Source of the DNA: Wolfiporia cocos
Taxonomy: Eukaryota > Basidiomycota > Agaricomycetes > Polyporales > Phaeolaceae
Direction of reading: 5' to 3'
NCBI GenBank assembly: GCA_029448655.1
Contig: JACCLO010000003.1
Coordinates: 806,001 to 870,000, forward strand
DNA length: 64,000 nucleotides
Position numbers and translations under genes: made by a program. Each line of letters starts with the position of its first letter. Positions within the stretch are counted from its first letter, which is position 1. Below are positions 12,697 to 22,926 of this stretch, piece after piece. The notes beneath the pieces are model-generated. The model saw only the letters and a program-made list of their open reading frames with translations. It made no database searches and was not told the DNA's origin.

Positions 12697-15600
12697 TCAT
12701 GACATATCTACCTCAGTGAAGGGGCTTTCAGCAGGTAAACCCGCATCACGCTGAGTAGAAGGGACGCTAGCGGCGGTGTCCAGAGGATGAGCTGAAGAAC
12801 CTGCCTCGGGTTCTACTTCCCCATCGGTCTCCATCTCGGCCATTGCGCGTCTGATATGGTGACAGTGGAACGTGAGCTCGAATGGATACAATGACGCAAA
12901 CGCGCGGACATACCGATATGCTGCGCGGCATTGATTTCTGATCTTAGCTGTCTTCCATTTTTGCAGTTTAGAGCTGCCAGCCAAGAGTGACTCGTCCAAC
13001 TCTAGAGATGTCATATCAGGTGTGATGTACAAGTAAATGTGTACGGTATGGCCTACTCATATCTTCACCAAGCATCATAAACTTGTCTGGTCTCAGCAGC
13101 TGCCTGAAACTCTAGTCACTTGGGAGCTTAACAATGAAAAACTGGCGTACTTACCAGGAGTTCTGGTTATCAAAGAAACGTATAATGTGCAACGGTCCTA
13201 TGTTACGATCAGTTGTCTCGTGATACTGTTCCAGCACCCTTGGCGGAACCCCAGAATCATCGGTTTCGAAAATAACCGCTGGCCACCACGGGAACGTGGC
13301 TGTAATTCGATGAGACAAATGAAGTTCCAGAAAGTCATGGTTCCCTCACCCGCTTTTGCCCACACTGTAAAAGCCATCACTTCAGTAGATGCTCACAGGA
13401 CACTCATACTCACAACACTCACCTAACGTCCCACCTTCTAGGTACCCTGGAACTCGGTTCCATGACTGACTTTCGGCACCTTCGCTTCCACCAACAGACC
13501 GCGGTCGCAGGCGACTTTCAACCGCAGGTTGATCACCCTCGTGATCGCTCAGATCGCTGAGAGAGGAGAGATCAGAGCCCTTATCTGCGGCAACTGCAGG
13601 CTCCTCGGATGGCCCGTCGCCCGCGTCTGCTGGGGCTTGCGCTGCCAACTGCAAGAGCGCAACTTTCGCGGCTTCTTCGCGGAGGCGGCGTGCTCGCGCT
13701 GTTTTGAGACGATTCTTTTCCCGACGCGTTGCTGGCGTGTCAAGCTCTTCAATGATGATGACATTGCGAGGCGCTTGTGGCCGGCGTCCTTTCGCAGGAG
13801 TCTTGCGTGCAACGGCTTGTTCCACTTGTTCTGACGCGACTTGTGCGAGTGCTGGCCCGTCGACTTCCATAGCTTCTACAAGAGGAGCTGAAAGACCTTC
13901 AAAGGAAGCTGCAGGGGGCTCCGCGGACAATGCGGAGGCTTCCATAGGCGACGGAGCCAAACCGGCGGGAGGTTCCAAGGGTTGGGTTGCAGTATCAGCA
14001 ATAGATGATCCGGCCGATACCTCAGGCACTGCGATCCGAGCTTCAGGGGGTGAGCGGACGCCGAGATATGCTGGCGATGATTCCGTATTCTCGGCTGAAG
14101 ATTCGATTGCATGTTGATCTTCAGGGTCTACTTGCATCTCATCCACAGGATGTTCGTCATAATCGCCATGGATCTCGGGCTGAGCCAGGGAAGTAAGATC
14201 GGGAGTTAGCCGGGAAGTAAGACCAGGAGATGGTGAAGCATGAAGATCTGATACCGGAATATCTGGGGTTTGAGCTAGGACTACGGCAGCGGATTCGTCC
14301 ATTCGGACCGAGGAAGATTTAGGAGTGTGGATAGGTGAAGCAGCAGGGGGTTCGGGAGCACGTGCTGGATGCATAATAGGTGGATCTGCGGTGGCGAGCT
14401 GCATCAACGCCTCTGCGGACAATGCCTCGATCTCAGCCGTTGTCTGTGCTCTAGTCACTGCCATTTGCGGTGCATCAACTCCCGCAGTAGACTGCATTGA
14501 AGCACCCGGAAGCCATGTTGCTTGGAATGCACTGCTTTCGATGGATGGCTGAGAAGGAGGTCCCAGAGAATTAGACGCTTGTGACGGATCCGTTCCGCCC
14601 GCATCGAGAGGGGCCTGAGATTTGCGACCTAGGTTGCACTGATTAGCAATATCGTTTGCAGCCTCAAATAGGTATCCGTACCTGATCTCGATTTCTTGAT
14701 TGGCGGAGCTGGCGGATGTGGCAACGAAGGTCTACCTCGGCGTTTCTGGTCCTCAGGGAGGATCCAACCTTTGTCAAACAATTGAAATGACTGATGACTA
14801 TCCACGGCCTCAACTCTTGGGGCATCGACGTGTCCAGGTTGTTCTGGCGCCGAGCGCCGCCACCTCTTTCTGGATTTTGACGCTGAAGGCTCCCCAGAGG
14901 TAGTGACGGAGCTGGAAGGACCAGCCAGTGGCATCTCTTCAGAGGGAAGAGACTCTGGAAGGATGCCATCGTTATGCGTTTCGCCGCCCTCCTGCTGGGC
15001 CAACATAGCCTTTCCACGCCTGGTCCGAGGTCCGCGAACGTCGAGTTGCCGTTCCAAGCGCTTTCGCTCCAGGTCTGCTTTGCGGTCGCGCTTCGGTTTG
15101 GGAGGTGGTGGCGGCAGTGGCGGTCTGATGTTGGGAAGCTCGTAGCTGAGCAGAGAAGACAGTGGATCCTTATCCAAAATAAGCTCCGTGTCATTTCTGA
15201 TGGCCGCCTCGGACACAAGCAGTTCCAACAGCTCGAGTGGTGGCTCCAAGTCACCTATGACAGAAGTTTGGCGCTGCTGCGCGCCCTCCATACTCTCATC
15301 TGCTACTGATTGACGAGCCGCGATCTTGTCCAATTCACCCATGATAGGTTCTGCGAGGGCCTGTAGTTTCTGAGCTGCTCTATGAAACGGCGTTCCTGAC
15401 TTGTTGTAGGTTATCGCATTTGTGATAACCAGGTTGATATCGTCCTAGAAAGAGCATGTGAGTCGGCGTACAAGCAGCGCCAAGGTGAGCATGACGCTTG
15501 CCTTGAATGCCTGGAGGTCCAAATACTCATGTTTATCCAGCTTTTGGTCGATGATACTCCAACTCATAGGATGTTTAATGACGTCGTAATAATCGGGAAC

Positions 15601-17603
15601 ATCGACTTTTGACACGGGGTTCTTGAAATACTCGTTGCGATCGGCTCTACAAGAACAGATGAGACTACTATACGAAAGATGAGAAAGATACATACCCCAT
15701 AATCCTCTCAAAGGCCATCCTAAGTGGAGGCTCATGACTAAACAAGAACTTGTCGAACACATATTGTACGGTCTCTGCTCGGTCGAGCTTGTGGCTTTCG
15801 CGCTTGCGGCACATTTCAGCGATCATACGGACGCTCTCGAGATCCTTCCGGAGGCTCTTCATGTACTAGCAACAAATCGTGAGCGAAATGCACACACCCA
15901 GGACTTCAATATATACCCGGAGTTTGATAGCCTTCTCTTCGTCAGTCTGTTGCCTGTTGCCCGATGACGCGGTCCAAGGTTCCAGATGCAATCTCTTCAA
16001 GAACGCCGCGCCCCGCCGCGCCTCGCGCTTGAGGCTCCAGTACTTACACAACAGCAAGACAAACTCGCGTTTCTGCCGTATATTCACCTTGCCAATGTAC
16101 TGTAATATGCGCTCAACTATAATATGAGGCACGAGCGGCGGGCCTGGCTTGTACGTCTTGGCGTAGGCACGGGCTGTCTTGGACGATCTGGCTGTATCTT
16201 TGTCTTCGGATGTTTCGCCGTCCGCGTGTTCTGAGGCTAGAGCGGCCATACGCGCGTCATATTGTTCTTTCTAGCGAGCGAAGGGTAAATAGGGGTAGCT
16301 ACCTCGAGTTTGGTGGATCACTCACAGGTAGATGCTTCTCGCAATAGCTCGCCAGTGTCGGCGCCTCAGAACCTTGCGACGCCTTCATGGGCATCAACAA
16401 CTTCTCCTTCCTTGCACATGTCGCATGGAACGCGAGGAAACAGGATGACTTGGTACATTGAATGCAGGCACCTTCCTTGATCTCACAGACTGAGCATTTC
16501 TGCGCCATTTGTTAACACTTGCCTATTCAGTCAATTTATATGAAACACTCACCAGTCTCCAGCGCTGCTTTGGGATCCGCTCGATGCCCGTGATGGGTTC
16601 CATGAAGACATCGTTTGCGACACGCGTCTCAGGAACCCAGATGGCACACAGGAGATGCACCCAGTCGCCGTGAACGGTCTGCTTGAAGGCACCACCCTCG
16701 TTCGGACATAGAACGCAAGACTACCAATGCGGTTCTTGAGATCCTATTAATGGGAACAACGGCTAGGAAACTCACTACAGGGTTCTCAGGAGAGACCGTA
16801 CACTTTCTACAGAGCCATTGGCCTTCTGGAATGTACGGAACGCCATAACAATCTGGGCGACAATCAGCAGCTTGACGACGCCCTCCTCAGCGGACGCTAC
16901 CTTGGTGCACGGCGAGGTTGCAGCCGTCGCAGAAGACGATGGCGTTGGCATTCTCTCCTTCTGAGTCATCGCAGATAGCGCATGTAGAGTCTTCAGAAGG
17001 AAGCGCGATGTCAGGTTTGGGGATATTCTTCGTCTGCAGGGCACTTTGTGGCATTAGCGGCGGAGCGGGAAAAGCAGGTTTCCTTATGTACCAGATCAAA
17101 CCACTCTTTCTCCAGGCGGTCCATGACAATCTCGAAGACTTCGTACGAGACACTATCTTGATGTTGTTTCTTACGCTCGGAGTTTACTGCGTCAAGCCAC
17201 TCTTGGTCTGGAACGATGTTGGTTGACAGTTTGCGACGGTGACTTTCCATGCAGACACAAACCTTGCTCATCCATGTCATACTCCACCTGCTCTGCAAGC
17301 TCGCTCTCGAGGGGCTCTATATACGCGACGTGGTATGCAGAAGGCGTACGGACGCACACATGGGGCATACGCACCGATGTAACGAATGTAGTGTTCTGGT
17401 CTCTTGAAGCTGGAGAAGTCGTTATCTGCCACATATTAGCGGGTGCCAGCCAGAGCATACGCATTTACCATTCACTCACAGCCATAGGATCTTGCCTGCT
17501 GGTCGTGTACCCCAATGGGGTATGAAGAGAGCTCATCTTGTATTCTCTCGAAGGAGACTTTCGGCAGGGTCATGGGAGCTGGTGAGTTCGGGGCGCGTCC
17601 CAT
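12697..17603 (-). CDS. NTO1: NTO1/BRPF-type histone acetyltransferase subunit
   Basis: Scaffold subunit of a MYST histone acetyltransferase complex (NuA3 in yeast, BRPF-MOZ in animals) that acts on chromatin. Splicing short introns gives about 1,300 residues. In order: an enhancer-of-polycomb-like N-terminus ([48 protein letters not shown]); a PHD finger ([38 protein letters not shown]); a zinc knuckle and extended PHD ([49 protein letters not shown]); a bromodomain ([20 protein letters not shown]); a Pro- and Ala-rich acidic and basic linker; a PWWP domain whose core reads [12 protein letters not shown]; and a tail ending at TGA 12697. The start ATG at 17601-17603 gives [18 protein letters not shown]. 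Divergent from ARP2. Exon ends were read by eye; the Ala-rich middle is least certain. Confidence 0.88.
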
Positions 17604-17917
17604 CAGCAGCTTTGTACACCCCGGCAGTAAGTAAATCCACTTGGCAGAGTTCTATCCCAGCAATCCGCAGGACAACAGTAGGCCTTAGACAACAGTAGGC
17701 CTTAGACCTGAGTGGGGTCGCAGATTAGCGCACGTCGGGAACGCGTCCGTGACTGGTAGACGCGTTATGCGCCTATCGCTCTTCGTGACGTAGCGTGACC
17801 CAGCGCTTGTCTACACACTTAGACTGCTAGCAATACCGCCAGACGACTCACTCATAAACTCTGTGTGTGGCGCATTCAATTCGAACAATCAGCATCTATA
17901 CCTGCTACTAACTTGCC
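17604..17917. promoter_or_regulatory. Divergent promoter, NTO1 and ARP2
   Basis: 314 bp between two divergent start codons. A 17-bp perfect tandem duplication, GACAACAGTAGGCCTTA, lies at 17671-17687 and 17688-17704. No clear TATA box. Confidence 0.6.
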
Positions 17918-19518
17918 ATGGACCCAACTGCGCCTTTGGTGGTCGATAACGGTACCGGTGTAAGCCATGCTCTCGCGCACGCACTGCAAGTCATCAGTTA
18001 ACGTGAGCGCAGTTCGTGAAAGTAGGATACGCCGGGTCCAATTTCCCTCAGCATGGTGCGTCTTAGCTTGCATAACATCGTCTGGATATATGCTATAACG
18101 GCTACTGCAGTATTTCCCTCGATTGTTGGCCGGCCAATCCTGCGTGCGGAGGAGCGTGTCGGGTCGGCCGTGATCAAGGACATCATGATCGGCGATGAGG
18201 CCGCCGAGAACCGCAACTACCTGCAGGTCACCCAGCCAATGGAGCACGGTATTGTGCGCAACTGGGAGGACATGAAGCTCCTCTGGGACTACACGTTCGA
18301 CGAGAAGCTGCGCGTGAGCACGCAGGGTCGCAAGGTGCTGCTCACGGAGCCCCCGATGAACCCCAAGGTCAACCGGCAGCGCATGTGCCAGGTTATGTTT
18401 GAGGAGTACGGGTTTGGTGGTGTGTATGTTGCGATACAGGCCGTGTTGACGCTGTACGCGCAAGGTCTGTCTGAGCTTCGTGGTTTCCGTCTGTCTGAAG
18501 CTACCCTGCCAGTGACCAGGTCTGACAACGGGCGTGGTGGTGGACTCTGGAGATGGTGTTACACACATTGTACCAGTATACGATGGATTCGCACTGCCAC
18601 ATCTGACCCGCCGATTGGACATTGCTGGACGAGACGTCACGCGCTATCTGATCAAGCTGCTGCTCATGCGAGGTTATGCGTTCAACCGAACGGCAGACTT
18701 CGAGACAGTTCGTGAGATCAAAGAGAAGCTATGCTATGTGAGGTGTGTATTTCTTTTGAGCGAGCCCTAAAATATATCCATGACAACAAACATCGTAGCT
18801 ACGACCTCGATCTCGACACCAGACTATCAGAGGAGACAACCGTTCTGGTCGAGAGCTATACAGTGTGTGATAATGCAACTGTATTGAGGGTCTACGCTCA
18901 GCCTATGTACAGCTCCCAGATGGTCGGGTGATCAAGATCGGGTCAGAACGATTTGAAGCACCAGAGTGTATGTTCCAGCCACACCTAGTCGACGTCGAGC
19001 AGCCTGGTGTTGCAGGTATGCGTGGATATCCAATGCAATAGACCCAGCCTAACAGACGAGTACAGAGATGCTTTATGAGACTATCCAGGCTGCCGCAGTA
19101 GATCTCCGTGCCGAACTCTACAAACACATTGTACTGTCTGGCGGGTCCAGCATGTACCCGGGACTGCCGAGCAGGCTCGAGAAGGAAATGAAGCAACTCT
19201 ACCTCACCCGCGTGTTGAACGGCGACCCTTCGCGGCTGAACGTGCGTGCCTGCCTTCACATATCCATGACCCCGCTGATCATGGATATCCTCACTAATTT
19301 GCCATGATATCAAAATCGCTCATGCTGACATGAACGCGAATATCCAGAAATTTAAGATCCGGATCGAAGACCCTCCACGCCGGAAACACATGGTGTTCCT
19401 AGGTGGCGCCGTCCTTGCAGATATCATGAAGAACCGCGAGGAGTTCTGGATATCACGGGAAGAGTGGTTCGAGCAGGGTATCCGCGCGCTCGATAAGCTC
19501 GGACGCGGCGAGAACTGA
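17918..19518 (+). CDS. ARP2: Actin-related protein 2 (Arp2/3 complex)
   Basis: Nucleating subunit of the Arp2/3 complex, which builds branched actin at cortical patches and during endocytosis. The start [14 protein letters not shown] is followed, after an intron, by [14 protein letters not shown] and then [11 protein letters not shown], which is typical of ARP2. Nucleotide-binding loops are visible as DNGTGF near the N-terminus and [15 protein letters not shown] in the middle; [19 protein letters not shown] and [13 protein letters not shown] follow. The end [15 protein letters not shown] stops at TGA 19516-19518. The spliced length, about 390 residues, matches the family. At least six introns of 50-100 nt were traced, and each restores frame with GT/AG ends. 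It shares its promoter region with NTO1 and converges on RIM2. Confidence 0.95.
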
Positions 19519-19902
19519 GCGTGTACGGTACGTGCGAAGTTGATGCTCGAGGAGGACGCTGGCAGACAAAATATTTTAACGTCTCCTGTAAATTGACCTG
19601 GAATGATATCACGGAGAGGCTTGCACACGGATATGCTGGACTGCTGGCAATCGATAGGCTCTGATAATGGTGGACACGGTCTATGGGTATTACAGCAGCA
19701 GAGTAACGAGAGCGCCGATTATGATGTATACAGTCGCGCAAGTGCGCACTACTTTTTGGCCTACCTAGATAAAGGATGAATGGGGGTGGGGTCAAAATGG
19801 GTGTGGGAGATGAAAAAACATAATGTAGGATGTTATGATACAGGAGCATGAGAATGGATGAGTCCAATACCAGGACTATAATGCATGAGCGCTACAGTGA
19901 TA
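19519..19902. other. Convergent 3' region, ARP2 and RIM2
   Basis: 384 bp between two stop codons. It should hold both 3' UTRs and polyadenylation sites; nothing else is recognised. Confidence 0.6.
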
Positions 19903-21075
19903 TCATGCAAAGCGGAGGACAGCTTCATAGATAGAGTACATCACAGCAGCGTTGGGGATGACCCGCATCAAGTGTGCACTGAGACCGCCATAAAGTGATT
20001 TTGTGCCCTCTTCGGCGATAACCAGCCGCAATGTCTGCCAAAGGCCCGTGTATTTCATCTTGCCATCCACGAGAGGTTGCCGCAATCGTGTCCGGATGAC
20101 CTAAACCATACAATGTCAAGTTATGCACCTACCGCAATGTAGATGTTGACGCACCTCATGCGGATAGGTGATCAGCGTCGCCACACACTTCGCCGTCCCT
20201 GCACTTCCCAGCATGCCGAGCCACTCTTGCACGCCACCTTTGCCCTCCGTTCCTGCTGTAATTCGTTTAAGCCGTTCATACAATGTCCACTGAATCGTTC
20301 CTTCCGTTACGCCTAGATAGCTGGCGCTTAAGCCTTTGTAGAATCCCCGGATGCCCTCTTGCCGGAAGATTTGCTTGATCATGTCCCATGAGCCCCCGAC
20401 TAGCCGCTCTCCAGACGACTGGCTGAGTTGCAGGCGGGTCTTCACGACCCAGACTGGGTTCGTCGCAGTGCCAGTCGCAATTCCCGCACAGGTAGCAGCG
20501 CTGAGGTGTACCCAGCTGTTTTCTTGCCCGTTGTTGAAGTAGTTTGCGATAATATGCTTGCCATTACCATAGGTAAAAAAGTTGATAGAGCGAGCGGGGA
20601 TCACGCCAACAAGGGTTGGGCCCAAACCACGGAAAAGCGCACGGAAAGACTCTTCCCGGTAGATATCTCTGCAGACGACCGAATAAGGTGTCAGTGAACT
20701 TCCACGGGAGCGTAAGGGCGCTCCGTACCGCAGAATGTGCCCAGTTTCTACGAAATGCCACAGGAGGTTCGATCGATGCGGTGCAACAACCGTGCCATTG
20801 CCCGCCAACCCGAGCGATGCGCTCTTCACTTTCACTTGAAACAGGTCCGACTGCAATCGTGTCTTGACAACATCAAAGGGGCTCGTTACAATCGCTCCGC
20901 ACATGCCTCCTAATCTTCATGCGGTTTAACAACGCACAATAACATCTTCAGTGATTGCCAGACAACCACAGCATGTTTGCACTCACCCGCCTGCGACAAA
21001 GTGCTGCCATGATTTTGAGGGGAGTACACTTGGCTTTGACGAGCTTGCGACGGGCTGCGGCAGAGTGTCCGACAT
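19903..21075 (-). CDS. RIM2: Mitochondrial pyrimidine nucleotide carrier (RIM2-type)
   Basis: Inner mitochondrial membrane carrier of the SLC25 family that exchanges pyrimidine nucleotides and supports mitochondrial DNA and RNA synthesis. Three carrier repeats are marked by SPFDVVKTRLQ, TNPVWVVKTRLQ and TYPHEVIRTRLRQ. The unusual Trp in the second and the YPHE in the third are hallmarks of RIM2 and the SLC25A33/36 group. The start was chosen at ATG 21073-21075, giving MSDTLPQPVASSSKPSVL and then SWQHFVAGG before an intron and GMCGAIVTSPFDV. A short intron splits YPHE from VIRTR. The end AAVMYSIYEAVLRFA stops at TGA 19903. About 350 residues. Divergent from RPC25, convergent with ARP2. Confidence 0.92.
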
Positions 21076-21366
21076 ATTCTCGTGCTCTGAGTTGAAAGAT
21101 CACAGACTACAGCAAGACGAAAGACGCGGACGCAAAAGTGAGAGGGGGTACGTTATGGACCCGGCATAAGCACGCTAAATTTCCAGTAGCGGAGGGCTCT
21201 ACTGAGCCGAGATTAGATTAGATTGCAGTACTACTTTGATCCGGCGCCTGTGCGCCCTCCAATCCCTTCGCAGGACACTGCAGTACACCACAAAAACCCA
21301 CGAGGGTCAATGGGTCTGCGCAGTCATTGCTTTTCATAGCAGTGCGCGAGTTTAGGAAGGATTACT
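21076..21366. promoter_or_regulatory. Divergent promoter, RIM2 and RPC25
   Basis: 291 bp between divergent start codons. Contains a short direct repeat, GATTAGATTAGATT, near 21212. No TATA box recognised. Confidence 0.5.
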
Positions 21367-22302
21367 ATGTTTGTCCTTTCCGTTATCAAGGTACCAGAGT
21401 CTGACTGATCTCTTCAGGTAAAGAAACTCATCGCCTCTTCAGGACACAGTCGCAGTCCATCCGTCTAACTTTGGAGCGCCCCCAGAGCAGGCCATTACAA
21501 ATGAGCTGAACAAAAAGTATGCAAACCGTGTACTGCACGATGTCGGGTTGTGTGTTTGCGTATTCGACCTGTCCGAAGTGGGGGAAGGGAAGGTACGGTA
21601 TGGCGATGGATTCTTGTGGTACAAGGGTAAGTAGTTTTCATATTGTCAAATATCATGTGAAAGCTCACAGGAGGACAGTCATCTTCCGCCTGACAATTTT
21701 CAGACCATTCTCTTCTGAAGTCATCCTTGCGAAAGTTAAATCGTCGGACGAGGACGGCATACGACGTACATTCAGATTTACCTTAACATAGTTCCCAGAC
21801 TCACTCGCTCTGAAGTATCTGTAGGATTCTTCGACGATATCTACATACCCCTCACCTATCTTCCCGAACCCTCTGCATTGTAAGTCATTCCCTGCGCCGA
21901 GCCATATGATTGAACTGACGCAAGTGTTTGGAAAGTGACTCGAACGAACGCGCCCATTTCTGGCTTCCAGGATCGGAAGCCAAAACCACGCACGAACTTC
22001 TCGACTCCCCAACTGCAGAACGAATGTACATCGACGCGGGGGAGGTCCTGCGTGTGCGTGTGGAGACAGACGAGTTCTACGACGACGAACCCGGACCGCC
22101 AAAAGCTACCGAGGGCGTACAGCAGGTGCAGGTCGAGGCCAGGCGACCACCATATACGATCACTGTGAGCGATCATGACTTGTCTTAGCATGTTCTATCT
22201 GACCATGGCTCGCCACCCTACCAGTGCTCAATAGCAGAACAGGGGCTAGGTCCTGTTTCCTGGTGGAAAGATGCTGGAGTTGAAGCCATGGACGAGGGTT
22301 GA
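21367..22302 (+). CDS. RPC25: RNA polymerase III subunit RPC25 (Rpb7-like)
   Basis: Stalk subunit of RNA polymerase III, the Rpb7/RpoE homologue, needed for initiation at tRNA and 5S genes. The start MFVLSVIK is followed, after a 52-nt intron, by DTVAVHPSNFGAPPEQAI, NELNKKYANRVLHDVGLC and CVFDLSEVGEGKVRYGDG, the SHS2/tip domain. The OB-fold half follows: VIFRLTIFRPFSSEVI, KVKSSDEDGI, VGFFDDIYIPLTYLPEPSAL. The C-terminus ends with YTITCSIAEQGLGPVSWWK and stops at TGA 22300-22302; the serial W-W and GLGPVSWW motif is diagnostic. About 225 residues, as expected for the family. All traced introns use GT/AG. Intron 1 contains an internal CAG followed by GTAAAG (21414-21422). Confidence 0.93.
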
Positions 22303-22926
22303 CCTCGAGATGCATCACATCCGGTCTACTTTGCGTAGTCTCACCGGCTATCTAGCTTTTTCACTCAGCACTAGCTAGCCCTGTGCTATGATCTTGCACA
22401 ACCGACATGCTTCAAGTCGCATTGATTATTTTAGTCATCATTCACAACGAACATCTGAGCATAGAATTGTCATGTTATGATCTTAAGCCTAGAGGGAACG
22501 ATGGTATAGGTGGACCGAAGCCTCGAAAACCCCGCTACACCAGCACGTTTGAAAGCTAACAACGTAAAGTAAGCGGGAAGGCAGGACAATATAAATACCC
22601 AGTAAATAGCAATGCGCGAGAACAACGTTCTACCGATGCATCGTATACACCGGGAAGGGGATCGTACGAAGTGTCTTGGTGACGACAAACTAACACGTTA
22701 AAAAGGGCAGCAGTAAAGCAAAGAGCAGCAGCGAGGGTGTCTCAGAAGCCAGTTCTGCCCCCTGCCGAAACAGGTCGCACAGTAAGCAGGAACACAGGCT
22801 CTGACACAGTCATTGATCACTAGACAAGGTGATACATCCGAGCGGAGTCGGCTCTTCAACACGGCTTTCGCCATTCACAAGGAGCTTGCAGATGACACGG
22901 ACGGTGGTACATGGGACGTGACCAGC
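22303..22926. other. Convergent 3' region
   Basis: About 620 bp between the RPC25 stop and the stop of the minus-strand membrane protein. I see no gene in it. Confidence 0.55.

Noticed and set aside
13704..14552. Several plus-strand frames over NTO1
   Set aside because: Antisense shadows of the Ala-rich minus-strand coding region, with no domain of their own.
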